From the NCBI GenBank assembly GCA_030917245.1, contig JAUPVA010000041.1:1-11188 (forward strand): a DNA stretch of 11,188 nt, in the 5' to 3' direction. Of the stretch, positions 1 through 6,062 are shown piece after piece (position 1 is the stretch's first letter; every line of letters begins with the position of its first letter). Both the position numbers and the translations under genes were made by a program. The notes beneath the pieces are model-generated. The model was not told the origin of the DNA. It was given only the letters and a program-made list of their open reading frames with translations, and did not search any database. The stretch is from Patescibacteria group bacterium (lineage in GTDB: Bacteria > Patescibacteriota > Saccharimonadia > Saccharimonadales > Saccharimonadaceae).

Positions 1-2
1 GA

Positions 3-266
3 AAACTGCTAGCTCGCTCGTTAGAGCGATCTAGTCCGAAAGCAATTCAAAACAAGCTCCAGATTCTTGAAGAAGAACAGTTCATAGGTAAACGATACGA
101 AAAAAGTTTCGAATTGGCGGAGAGAGAGGGATTCGAACCCTCGAGAAGATTGCTCCTCTACACGCGTTCCAGGCGTGCCAGTTCAACCACTCCTGCACCT
201 CTCCGTATAGCTATATTGTACCAGTTAACCGGCCTACGAGGCTCTAACATAATCCCTGCTGATTAG
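3..266 (+). CDS. Possible 3' end of an unknown gene running into the tRNA-Ser antisense (partial at left edge)
   Basis: This is the only one of the six frames that stays open across the first 114 bases. It would encode a charged, helix-prone tail (pieces such as [15 protein letters not shown] and [14 protein letters not shown]). It then continues through the antisense of the tRNA gene (the EGFEPSR-type peptide that antisense class II tRNA genes commonly produce) and stops at 264-266, overlapping the stop of the minus-strand cupin gene. I do not recognise the family. The part before about base 115 may be a real C-terminus. The rest may be a by-product of the tRNA sequence, although some mobile-element integrases do end inside a tRNA attachment site. 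The start lies outside the window. A six-base-pair hairpin (14-29, TCGCTC/GAGCGA) lies inside the frame but has no T tract. Confidence 0.25.
   Translation, partial: KLLARSLERSSPKAIQNKLQILEEEQFIGKRYEKSFELAEREGFEPSRRLLLYTRSRRASSTTPAPLRIAILYQLTGLRGSNIIPAD
115..204 (-). tRNA. tRNA-Ser (anticodon GGA), CCA encoded
   Basis: Read on the minus strand, this folds as a class II tRNA. The acceptor stem GGAGAGG/TCTCTCC has one G-T pair, and the discriminator is G followed by an encoded CCA (bases 117-115). The anticodon stem CACGC/GCGTG encloses the loop CTGGAAC, giving anticodon GGA, which reads UCC and UCU serine codons. A long variable arm (GAGGA/TCTTC around GCAA) is the hallmark of tRNA-Ser/Leu. 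The T arm is GAGGG-TTCGAAT-CCCTC. A run of six T on the transcript side begins about nine bases after the CCA and might aid 3' end formation, but no convincing terminator hairpin is seen. Confidence 0.97.
215..223 (-). promoter_or_regulatory. Extended -10 promoter for tRNA-Ser
   Basis: On the minus strand TGGTACAAT (TG-N plus a -10-like hexamer) ends 10 bases before the tRNA 5' end, a sensible spacing for a short precursor leader. No good -35 is visible 16-18 bases upstream, as expected for an extended -10 promoter. The surrounding 13 bases, AACTGGTACAATA, recur exactly at the promoter of the neighbouring cupin gene (1010-1022). Confidence 0.55.
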
Positions 267-1003
267 GAATGGCGTGCGTAGTCATCGTCTAGGCGAACAA
301 TGTCATCTTCGTTTGACGCTTTGTCGCTAACGGTATGCTGCCAAATCTCAGCCACTAAGGTGTAATCAGTGTCGTCGAAGGCACATAGTCGGTGGCGCTC
401 ACCTTCAGCAAACTGAACAATCGTTCCCGCTGGCGCGTCGATACGCTTTCCTTGTGAGTCGGTCATGCTCTTGTGGTACGCACCAGACAGCATAAAGTGC
501 CAGCGCTCTGCTCGACGATGGTGATACTGCCAACTGAGCCTCTGACCGGGAGAAACTAATAAGAATTTTGGGCTCAGCTTGGCGTTAGGTTGACCCAAGC
601 GTGCGTCTTCTGGTGATAATCCAGGAAAAAACTCGGCAATGAAACGATCTGCTTGGCTGTCGGCAAGGCGATAATAAGCACCCCACGGTTTGGTCTCGTC
701 TTTCTCGACAATCCGGTAGTCCAGTTGGTGAATCATTTCACGCACCCTGGTTTGAGCTATTGTCTTGGATGTTGTTTTGACCAACGTCGGAAAGAATGCT
801 GCCACAAATTCATCTACCTTACGGTAAACGTGCCGTACCTTCTTGCGTCGTTTAACGTGATGTCGTTCGACATCAAGAATATCTTTTCCGGTAATATCTC
901 GAATACCGCGGCGCAGCTTCCAAACGCCAGTTCGAAGTGGCGTCGTATGTCCGATTTCGAGCCTACCCGGCACTTGCTGAGACTTGTAGTCAACTCTCTT
1001 CAT
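263..1003 (-). CDS. Cupin protein of the mannose-6-phosphate isomerase type II family, with N-terminal extension
   Basis: The C-terminal half (about residues 100-246) has the features of the type II mannose-6-phosphate isomerase cupin found at the end of ManC/AlgA proteins. These are KPWG at 105-108, the cupin strand SPGQRLSWQYHHRRAERWH at 151-169 with likely metal ligands Q159, H161 and E166, a second-motif H204 in ERHRL, and the family's closing motif DDIVRLDDDYAR at 233-244. A role in fructose-6-phosphate/mannose-6-phosphate or related sugar chemistry is therefore likely. No nucleotidyltransferase domain is fused. The first 90 residues are strongly basic (KRRKKVRHVYRK at 51-62) and unfamiliar to me. 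Residues 63-74 (VDEFVAAFFPTL) echo residues 118-129 (ADRFIAEFFPGL). The start at 1003 is chosen because an extended -10 lies just upstream. Met90 (codon 734-736), with AGGGTG before it, is an alternative start that would give a bare cupin domain. Isomerase activity is not proven; it could be a binding or regulatory cupin. Confidence 0.8.
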   Translation of the reverse strand: MKRVDYKSQQVPGRLEIGHTTPLRTGVWKLRRGIRDITGKDILDVERHHVKRRKKVRHVYRKVDEFVAAFFPTLVKTTSKTIAQTRVREMIHQLDYRIVEKDETKPWGAYYRLADSQADRFIAEFFPGLSPEDARLGQPNAKLSPKFLLVSPGQRLSWQYHHRRAERWHFMLSGAYHKSMTDSQGKRIDAPAGTIVQFAEGERHRLCAFDDTDYTLVAEIWQHTVSDKASNEDDIVRLDDDYARHS

Positions 1004-1010
1004 TTCACCT

Positions 1011-1019
1011 ATTGTACCA
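1011..1019 (-). promoter_or_regulatory. Extended -10 promoter of the cupin gene, predicted leaderless
   Basis: TGGTACAAT on the minus strand ends seven bases before the ATG at 1003, so transcription should begin at or within a base or two of the start codon. AGGTG sits two bases before the ATG, too close for a normal Shine-Dalgarno. The -35 region is poor. The core is the same 13-base string seen at the tRNA-Ser promoter. Confidence 0.5.
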
Positions 1020-1046
1020 GTTGTGAAATTAACGGAACGCTTACGG

Positions 1047-1076
1047 TTGCCATCAGCTAAAGAGCACTTCTATAAT
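1047..1076 (+). promoter_or_regulatory. Sigma-70-type promoter of the ABC transporter operon
   Basis: TTGCCA (1047-1052), an 18-base spacer and a perfect TATAAT (1071-1076). The ATG at 1089 lies 12 bases after the -10, giving a predicted leader of only about five or six bases. No strong Shine-Dalgarno is present (only AAGAGA, overlapping the predicted start site). The promoter is back-to-back with that of the cupin gene in an 85-base gap. Confidence 0.75.
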
Positions 1077-1088
1077 AAGAGATAAATT

Positions 1089-1901
1089 ATGGCAAAGCCT
1101 GCAAACAAACCAGTCATAAAGATGACGGACCTGAAAAAACGGTTCGGGGTTGGTGATGCCGAACATTACGCCCTAGACGGAGTTGACTTAACGGTCAAAA
1201 AAGGTGAATTCATTGCAATTATGGGGCCGTCGGGGTGCGGCAAGACAACCCTATTAAACATCATTGGCTTGCTCGATCGACCGACTGATGGAGAATACCT
1301 TCTTGATGGAGATAACGTCGAAGACCTACGCAGTGGCCAAGCCGCCAAAATTCGCGCACATCGCATCGGCTTTATCTTCCAAAACTTTAATTTGATAGAA
1401 CGCTTGAATGTGCTTGAAAATGTTGCCCTCCCCCTCACCTACAGTGGCGTCCCACACATGAAGCGCATCCAACGTGCAAGCGACATACTGAAGGGTTTTC
1501 ATCTGCAAGAACGTGAGTACTATATGCCATGGCAGCTTAGTGGCGGTCAAACCCAGCGGGTCGCAATTGCCCGAGCACTCGTTAACAAACCAAGTATCAT
1601 CCTGGCAGACGAACCCACTGGCAACCTTGATTCCAAATCGAGCCACATTATTATGGAAGAACTGTCGGAGATACATAAAAAGGGCAACACAATTCTTATG
1701 GTGACTCACAACCCTAACCTGACTACCTATGCTACGCGCGTCATAACGATGCTCGATGGCCGAATTGACACTGATACAGCAGAGCCTAAATTGCACGAGA
1801 ATAAAAATGAGAAGCGGCCACTTAACAAATCCGCCAAACAAAAGTCTTCAAAAAAAGGCGCAAAAACGACTAAATCGTCTCGACGAAAGGCGAAGAAGTA
1901 A
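1089..1901 (+). CDS. ABC transporter ATP-binding protein, MacB/LolD type, with Lys-rich tail
   Basis: This is the ATPase subunit of a MacB-like ABC exporter, acting at the cytoplasmic face of the membrane with the permease that follows. All nucleotide-binding motifs are intact: Walker A GPSGCGKT (46-53), Q-loop Q98, signature LSGGQ (150-154, followed by TQR instead of the usual QQR), Walker B IILADE (170-175) with catalytic E175, D-loop GNLD (178-181), and switch H207 in VTHN. The core ends near residue 231, close to the normal family length. The last ~39 residues form a low-complexity, very basic tail (many Lys, Ser and Arg, ending RRKAKK) that is not part of the domain. Its TAA stop overlaps the permease ATG by one base, so the two are probably translationally coupled. 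The substrate cannot be read from sequence; family members export macrolides, peptides or lipoproteins. Confidence 0.95.
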   Translation: MAKPANKPVIKMTDLKKRFGVGDAEHYALDGVDLTVKKGEFIAIMGPSGCGKTTLLNIIGLLDRPTDGEYLLDGDNVEDLRSGQAAKIRAHRIGFIFQNFNLIERLNVLENVALPLTYSGVPHMKRIQRASDILKGFHLQEREYYMPWQLSGGQTQRVAIARALVNKPSIILADEPTGNLDSKSSHIIMEELSEIHKKGNTILMVTHNPNLTTYATRVITMLDGRIDTDTAEPKLHENKNEKRPLNKSAKQKSSKKGAKTTKSSRRKAKK

Positions 1902-3127
1902 TGCTCCTACTAACCGATCACTACCGAGTGGCACGGCAAGCTCTTGACCGCTCCAAAACAAGGGCATTCTTAACTATGATTGGCGTAGCAATCGGCGTGG
2001 CAAGTATTACCGCCATACTTGCTCTGTCGGGAGGTGTTAGCAAAGTTATCGGCCGTCAAGTCGCTGACCTAGGCGGGTCTGTTGCCGTTATCAGACCAAG
2101 TACTGGTCGAGCTAGCCTTGCCGACCTATCAAATCCCTCCCCTTCCAACGCCTACTCGACTAGCCCGCTTCAAGAACGGGACGTCACGTCAATTTCAGAG
2201 CTACTGGGTGTTGAAGCAATCGCACCTCTAATGACACTCTCTGGGAGTGTGCGTACAAATTCATCAACCCCATCCGAGAGTACAATCGTCGCAACCAGCC
2301 CTGCGTTGCAGCAAATATCCAACCTCGAGACAGCCGATGGCCAGTTTATCGACAGTGTCACAAAGCAGAATACTGCCGTAATTGGTACGCAGCTTTCTAT
2401 CGATCTATTTGGGACCGAACAGTCAATTGGCCAGACGTTTCTCGTTCGCGGCCAGTCATTCACGGTCATTGGCATTCTGAAGCGCCTTAACCAGCCAATC
2501 AATTACAACAACATCGATTTCGACCATGCAGCCATCATATCGCTTGAGAGCGGGAAACTATTTAATGGTGGTATTGCGCAAATACAACAAATTAACGTCA
2601 AGGCGGCACCAAATACAAACATGTCGCGGCTGGCTGATTCGATTAAACTTACCTTACAAAATAACCATGATAACCAAAAGGACAGCGATGTGTTCATTGG
2701 ACGGGAAATTGCACAGCCGACAAGTGAGCTATTTCAATTTGTCAGTGCAGTCATGGCGGTGATTGCAAGCATATCCCTGCTAGTCGGTGGAATCGGGATT
2801 ATGAACATTATGCTGGTTGGCGTTTCCGAACGAACCCGAGAAATCGGACTTCGAAAAGCAGTCGGAGCTTCAAATGGCACCATTGTTAGCCAGTTCTTAT
2901 TTGAAGCACTCATTATCAGCGTACTTGGCGGTGTACTAGGATTTCTCGGCGGCTACTTCATCGCATTCGTTGTTAGTTTAATGATTCCGTACGACCCCGT
3001 CTTCAGCTGGTATATTGTTGGCTGGGCGGCAACACTATCGGTAGGCGTAGGCGTTGTATTCGGACTCTACCCTGCTATACGCGCTGCCCGCAAAGACCCG
3101 ATCGAGTCGCTCCGACGATACCATTAA
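1901..3127 (+). CDS. ABC transporter permease, MacB/FtsX type
   Basis: This is the membrane subunit that pairs with the upstream ATPase. It has the MacB layout: a short cytoplasmic N-terminus, TM1 (about 23-44, LTMIGVAIGVASITAILAL), a large extracytoplasmic domain (about 45-277, Ser/Thr/Asn-rich like the MacB periplasmic core domain), then TM2 (about 278-306), TM3 (about 332-362) and TM4 (about 369-392). After TM2 come the FtsX-domain residues VGVSERTREIGLRKAVGA (306-323), which form the coupling helix to the ATPase. The end YPAIRAARKDPIESLR is also typical. The length of 408 aa is normal for Gram-positive-type MacB permeases that lack the fused ATPase. No partner membrane-fusion protein is visible here. 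The pilin gene starts 18 bases after the stop, and its -10 lies just after this stop codon. Confidence 0.95.
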   Translation: MLLLTDHYRVARQALDRSKTRAFLTMIGVAIGVASITAILALSGGVSKVIGRQVADLGGSVAVIRPSTGRASLADLSNPSPSNAYSTSPLQERDVTSISELLGVEAIAPLMTLSGSVRTNSSTPSESTIVATSPALQQISNLETADGQFIDSVTKQNTAVIGTQLSIDLFGTEQSIGQTFLVRGQSFTVIGILKRLNQPINYNNIDFDHAAIISLESGKLFNGGIAQIQQINVKAAPNTNMSRLADSIKLTLQNNHDNQKDSDVFIGREIAQPTSELFQFVSAVMAVIASISLLVGGIGIMNIMLVGVSERTREIGLRKAVGASNGTIVSQFLFEALIISVLGGVLGFLGGYFIAFVVSLMIPYDPVFSWYIVGWAATLSVGVGVVFGLYPAIRAARKDPIESLRRYH

Positions 3128-3130
3128 GAC

Positions 3131-3139
3131 TGCTATACT
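3131..3139 (+). promoter_or_regulatory. Extended -10 promoter of the first pilin gene, predicted leaderless
   Basis: TGCTATACT is an extended -10 (TG-N-TATACT) ending six bases before the pilin ATG at 3146. No Shine-Dalgarno is present between it and the ATG, and no good -35 lies in the preceding permease codons. Read-through from the ABC promoter may also supply transcripts. Confidence 0.5.
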
Positions 3140-3145
3140 AGTCTC

Positions 3146-3712
3146 ATGAAAAAAAGCGTGGGCTTTACAATAGTTGAACTGTTGATTGTCATAGTAGTCA
3201 TCGGCATCCTTGCCGCCATTACAGTAATAGCTTTCAGTAATATAAATGCCAAGTCACGCGACAATGAGCGATATGCCGAGGCTAAGACCATCATGAAAGC
3301 TCTCGAACTCTATAAGGCCGACAGGGGTGTCTACCCTCCAAATTCAGCTACGACCGCAGTAAACGGCCCGGGCGGAGCATGCGGTGACGGTAGCTATAGC
3401 TATAGCTTTGCTACCGACGACAGCTGGCTAAGGCCCCTTGTTTTGGGAGGGTACCTTACAAAAGCTCCCACCCCTGCGATAAACGATTGCTCTCACTATT
3501 ATCGGTATTATTACGTCAGCAATCCGACATCATATAATTGTCTTTCACGCACGAGTCGGTATTATGTCCTTGAAATCGTCGGCACTGATGCAACCTTTCT
3601 CCCCGATGATGCTTCAAGCACACTGACTTCACAGTGGCGACCGTGCTCAGGCGCAACCGCCGGCTGGGGGAATGGTAAAGTCAACTGGGCATTTTCAAAA
3701 GACGAAAATTGA
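3146..3712 (+). CDS. Type IV prepilin-like protein, four-cysteine, paralog 1
   Basis: This is a class III-signal prepilin. The short basic leader MKKSVG is followed by the processing site G6|F7 and the hydrophobic helix FTIVELLIVIVVIGILAAITV, with the conserved Glu at position +5 of the mature protein (E11). A prepilin peptidase (PilD type) would cleave and methylate it, and the helix would anchor it in the membrane and pack into a filament. The amphipathic continuation (NAKSRDNERYAEAKTI) and the YPP turn are usual for pseudopilins and pilins. The globular domain has four Cys (79, 115, 132, 167), which could form two disulfides outside the cell. The stop is TGA. It is paralogous to the next gene, sharing all four Cys, a Tyr-rich centre and a W-x-FS-x-x-EN ending. 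It could act in adhesion, DNA uptake, twitching or secretion; no pilus motor genes lie in this window to decide. Confidence 0.93.
   Translation: MKKSVGFTIVELLIVIVVIGILAAITVIAFSNINAKSRDNERYAEAKTIMKALELYKADRGVYPPNSATTAVNGPGGACGDGSYSYSFATDDSWLRPLVLGGYLTKAPTPAINDCSHYYRYYYVSNPTSYNCLSRTSRYYVLEIVGTDATFLPDDASSTLTSQWRPCSGATAGWGNGKVNWAFSKDEN
3392..3407. repeat. 16-base perfect palindrome inside pilin 1, repeated in pilin 2
   Basis: AGCTATAGCTATAGCT is its own reverse complement and encodes the Tyr-Ser repeat around residues 83-87. Fifteen of these bases recur at 4106-4120 in the paralogous pilin, including synonymous positions. It is probably coding sequence first; no site function is established. Confidence 0.4.
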
Positions 3713-3840
3713 TCGTCTCCTTGACTTACCTCTGTGACAGCACCTAGCTATAACGAACTCAAAACTTAATCTAACTAGCACGGCATAGCAAGCATCATGA
3801 GAGGAAATTAGCGTACTCTACCCCTCCCTTGCCACCCATC

Positions 3841-3849
3841 TGATACACT
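3841..3849 (+). promoter_or_regulatory. Extended -10-like promoter of the second pilin gene, predicted leaderless
   Basis: TGATACACT has the TG-N plus -10 layout and ends six bases before the ATG at 3856, matching the geometry at the first pilin gene. No Shine-Dalgarno precedes the ATG. The 143-base gap between the pilin genes (3713-3855) shows no terminator hairpin and no other gene. A separate promoter here suggests that the two pilins can be expressed independently. Confidence 0.45.
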
Positions 3850-3855
3850 TAACCT

Positions 3856-4407
3856 ATGAAAAGAAGCGTAAGCGGGTTTACGATTGTTGAATTACTCATT
3901 GTCATCGTCGTTATCGCTATACTGGCGGCCATAACGGTAGTAGCTTTCAGCAATATCCAAGCTAAAGCTCGCGATAATGCTCGCTACTCAGACGTAAAGG
4001 CCATCTTAAAAGCACTAGAACTCTACAAGGCGAGTAACAACGGTCAATACCCCACCACCTTCGGTACAACGAATCCGACTGCTACGTGCCCAGCCGTCGG
4101 TAATGGCTATAGCTATAGCTGGGACACTGAAGGCAAATGGCTTCAAGGGCTAAAGGATAGCGGAATCATGCCAACGCCTCCCGTACCGACCCCAAACGAC
4201 TGCACGAGATATTATCAATACTATAGAGGTTCAGCTAATACATGGGGCTGCACGACGCTTACGAAGGGATGGTACCTGCTTAGGGTATACGGCGCTGAAG
4301 GTACCTTCACGCCCCAGGAATCTGCCACCTTCCGTCCCTGCCCCGAAGCAACGGTCACCGCAACCGCATCATCTGGAACTTGGGTGTTCTCAGGATACGA
4401 AAACTAA
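3856..4407 (+). CDS. Type IV prepilin-like protein, four-cysteine, paralog 2
   Basis: The prepilin leader MKRSVSG, the cleavage site G7|F8, and the helix FTIVELLIVIVVIAILAAITV with Glu at +5 (E12) mark a type IV prepilin. The N-terminal 60 residues are nearly the same as paralog 1. The globular part is diverged but keeps four Cys (78, 116, 132, 162), the NDC-x-x-YYxYY segment and the closing W-V-FS-G-Y-EN. This indicates tandem duplication followed by divergence, so the two may be major and minor subunits of one filament. At 183 aa it is a usual size. Its TAA stop overlaps the TAG stop of the convergent isomerase gene (shared bases 4405-4406), and no terminator separates them, so the two transcripts must overlap at their 3' ends. 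Confidence 0.93.
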   Translation: MKRSVSGFTIVELLIVIVVIAILAAITVVAFSNIQAKARDNARYSDVKAILKALELYKASNNGQYPTTFGTTNPTATCPAVGNGYSYSWDTEGKWLQGLKDSGIMPTPPVPTPNDCTRYYQYYRGSANTWGCTTLTKGWYLLRVYGAEGTFTPQESATFRPCPEATVTATASSGTWVFSGYEN

Positions 4408-5432
4408 CCCAGTTCAACCTTAAATCTTTCAACCAGTTCAACAGGGCTCGGATCTACCCCGTTAAGTAAGCCGAGATACAGGGTAACGAAGTCACCGAAA
4501 ATCACCAGATACACCAGTTGTTCAATTGCAGACGCTCCCACAGCCTGGACGTCAATCGACTTTGGTCGCATACCTGATAGCAACCGGTCGGTTACCTCAA
4601 ACCGCTTTTGCGTTCGAGGGTGTTCAAATGATGACAACAAATCAATCACTGCAAACGGTTTTTCGACCGGATGTGAGCTCCAGCCTATAAATTCATTGTG
4701 ATTAAACTCTGGAAGAGTACCGGTCCACGCCGTGTTTTTTGCATTTTCGTTGGCGCTAATTTTCCACTTATACGCCGCTGGCGCCATTAGTGGACCAGAG
4801 TAAATAATAGGTGTCTTTCCAACAAGTTGTAAGGCCAATTGCTTGGCTGGATTTTCGGCAGTCGGCACCGTCTTTGTCCACGATTTAACTGCCCGCTCCA
4901 ACGCTGGCACGGCTCGCTCAATTTCTTGCAAGGTATCGGCTGGGGTTAACCCGTACCCCACCAGCACCTCTATAAGTGCCCGGTAGGCATACAGTACGGC
5001 CATGCGAGGCTGAACCGCCTTGGGAATTACGACATGGTCAAAACCTTCTTGCTTTGCTCGCTCAAGCAACTTACCGCCACCGGCCATAACCACGACCTTT
5101 GCTCCTCGCTGCACAGCTTGTTCGAGACCCGACAATGACTCTTCGGTATTACCCGAATAGCTCGACACAATTACCAATGTAGACGCATCCACGAAATTCG
5201 GCAGATTGTAGTCTTTCACAATCACGAACGGAACATTCAGTACCGGGTAGGTCTTAACAAACTCAGCTTGCAACGCACTCCCGCCCATGGCGGCAAACAC
5301 AACGCTGGTAAATGGCTTGTCACTCGACACTACTGCCTTAAAGTCGTGCAACAACTGTTTCGGTGTGGCTTCGGCGAGACTCAGTGCGTCTGACCTGTCA
5401 CGTTGGGAAATTACATTCATATCATCTAGCAT
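4404..5432 (-). CDS. Bifunctional phosphoglucose/phosphomannose isomerase
   Basis: This is a cytoplasmic SIS-domain isomerase interconverting glucose-6-phosphate, or mannose-6-phosphate, with fructose-6-phosphate. The first SIS domain has AAMGGSALQ (47-55) and the phosphosugar loop SYSGNTEE (91-98). The second half carries NEN (228-230) and PEFNHNE (241-247). E229 and H245 are 16 residues apart, the same spacing as the catalytic Glu and His in archaeal PGI/PMI. The C-terminal signature LLNGVDPSPVE is also typical. The length of 342 aa is close to the family's ~300-350. The start is set at 5432 by a strong Shine-Dalgarno. The frame stays open for 140 further codons upstream, but these are Ser/Thr/Gly-rich and antisense to the neighbouring gene. 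The enzyme would supply a glycolytic entry step and link to the mannose-type cupin at 263-1003. Dual specificity is inferred from the family. Confidence 0.92.
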   Translation of the reverse strand: MLDDMNVISQRDRSDALSLAEATPKQLLHDFKAVVSSDKPFTSVVFAAMGGSALQAEFVKTYPVLNVPFVIVKDYNLPNFVDASTLVIVSSYSGNTEESLSGLEQAVQRGAKVVVMAGGGKLLERAKQEGFDHVVIPKAVQPRMAVLYAYRALIEVLVGYGLTPADTLQEIERAVPALERAVKSWTKTVPTAENPAKQLALQLVGKTPIIYSGPLMAPAAYKWKISANENAKNTAWTGTLPEFNHNEFIGWSSHPVEKPFAVIDLLSSFEHPRTQKRFEVTDRLLSGMRPKSIDVQAVGASAIEQLVYLVIFGDFVTLYLGLLNGVDPSPVELVERFKVELG

Positions 5433-5438
5433 CGGTTT

Positions 5439-5447
5439 CTCCTCCTT
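5439..5447 (-). promoter_or_regulatory. Shine-Dalgarno that sets the isomerase start
   Basis: AAGGAGGAG on the minus strand lies six bases before the ATG at 5432, a near-perfect ribosome-binding site. It favours this start over the longer in-frame extension. A possible -10 (TATCAT, 5466-5471, minus) lies upstream, but no convincing -35 is seen. Confidence 0.75.
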
Positions 5448-5514
5448 GCGAGTATCTCTGTCAATATGATACAGTAATAACAACTTGAAAGCATAATCAA
5501 TATCAGAGGTGGGC

Positions 5515-6003
5515 ATGGCAACTATTGAACCGTTAAACGACACGCAACAACCAATCAGTGACGACCAAGAACTTGCGAAAGTACTAGCAGGCGTCGACTT
5601 GCAGGCAGGTGCTACTGCGGACGCGTCCGTCTCTCCTGCACTTCCACCGGCTGATGACACCCCAGTCACCGACCCAACTACACAAGAACTGCCCGAAGTT
5701 ACCGTCCCGCCAGTAGTCGAAACTCCGGTCATGCCAGAACCAACATTCTCAACCGGTTCCGACGATCTAAGCACGGTCAAACAAGAAGCCTTAACAGAAC
5801 TCCGTCCACTTGTTGATAAGCTCAACATCCCGGCTGAAGAGAAGTTCGACACTTATCTCCTCCTACTTCGTTCGACCGATGACAAGTCACTTATCGAACC
5901 CGCGCACGAGACCGCTAAATTAATCGAAGACGAATCGCGTCGTGCCCAGGCATTACTCGATATCATCAAAGAAATCGATTTCTTAAGCGCCGCCAAGCAA
6001 TAA
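5515..6003 (+). CDS. Acidic protein of unknown function with disordered N-terminus and helical C-terminal domain
   Basis: I do not recognise a named family. The 162-aa product has two parts. Residues 1-85 are rich in Pro, Thr, Asp, Glu and Val (PALPPADDTPVTDP, LPEVTVPPVVETPVMPEP) and should be disordered. Residues 86-162 are predicted to be all-helical and amphipathic (ELRPLVDKLNIPAEEKFDTYLLLLRSTDD, then ETAKLIEDESRRAQALLDIIKEIDFL), like a small helical adaptor or interaction domain. There is no signal peptide or membrane segment, so it is probably cytoplasmic. The start at the ATG 5515 is preferred because AGAGGTGG lies just before it; an in-frame GTG at 5509 would add two residues. It is divergent from the isomerase across 82 bases and directly precedes the helicase-sigma gene, which has its own promoter, so a shared function is only a possibility. 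Confidence 0.85.
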   Translation: MATIEPLNDTQQPISDDQELAKVLAGVDLQAGATADASVSPALPPADDTPVTDPTTQELPEVTVPPVVETPVMPEPTFSTGSDDLSTVKQEALTELRPLVDKLNIPAEEKFDTYLLLLRSTDDKSLIEPAHETAKLIEDESRRAQALLDIIKEIDFLSAAKQ

Positions 6004-6026
6004 CATTGCTCACCCCTAGACTTCTA

Positions 6027-6055
6027 TTGACATTTTAGCTATTTTTTGTTATAGT
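6027..6055 (+). promoter_or_regulatory. Near-consensus sigma-70 promoter of the helicase-sigma gene, predicted leaderless
   Basis: A perfect -35 TTGACA (6027-6032), a 17-base spacer and TATAGT (6050-6055). The ATG at 6063 begins eight bases after the -10 ends, where transcription should start. The seven bases between are A followed by six T, with no Shine-Dalgarno. This is the strongest case for a leaderless mRNA in the window. Confidence 0.85.
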
Positions 6056-6062
6056 ATTTTTT

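Noticed and set aside
14..29. Hairpin TCGCTC/GAGCGA as a terminator at the left edge
   Set aside because: Only six base pairs with no T tract on either strand, and it lies inside an open frame.
232..242. GCCT/AGGC hairpin as a terminator of the cupin gene
   Set aside because: Four base pairs, a three-base loop and no T tract; it is too weak to call.
653..1060. 135-codon plus-strand frame opposite the cupin gene
   Set aside because: The minus-strand frame has clear cupin motifs and its own promoter; this one has no recognisable domain and covers the opposing promoter.
1326..1841. 171-codon minus-strand frame opposite the ABC ATPase
   Set aside because: The plus strand encodes every ABC motif; the antisense product shows no domain and is a shadow frame.
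3829..3834. TTGCCA as a -35 for pilin 2 (and TTGCCA at 10664-10669 for the FemAB-like gene)
   Set aside because: Both lie only nine bases before the -10-like hexamer, too close for a sigma-70 -35. The identical 27-base distance to the ATG in both cases is curious but may be chance.
5433..5852. 140-codon in-frame extension upstream of the isomerase start
   Set aside because: It is Ser/Thr/Gly-rich low complexity, lies antisense to the 5515-6003 gene, and a strong Shine-Dalgarno sits right before the ATG at 5432, where family homology begins.
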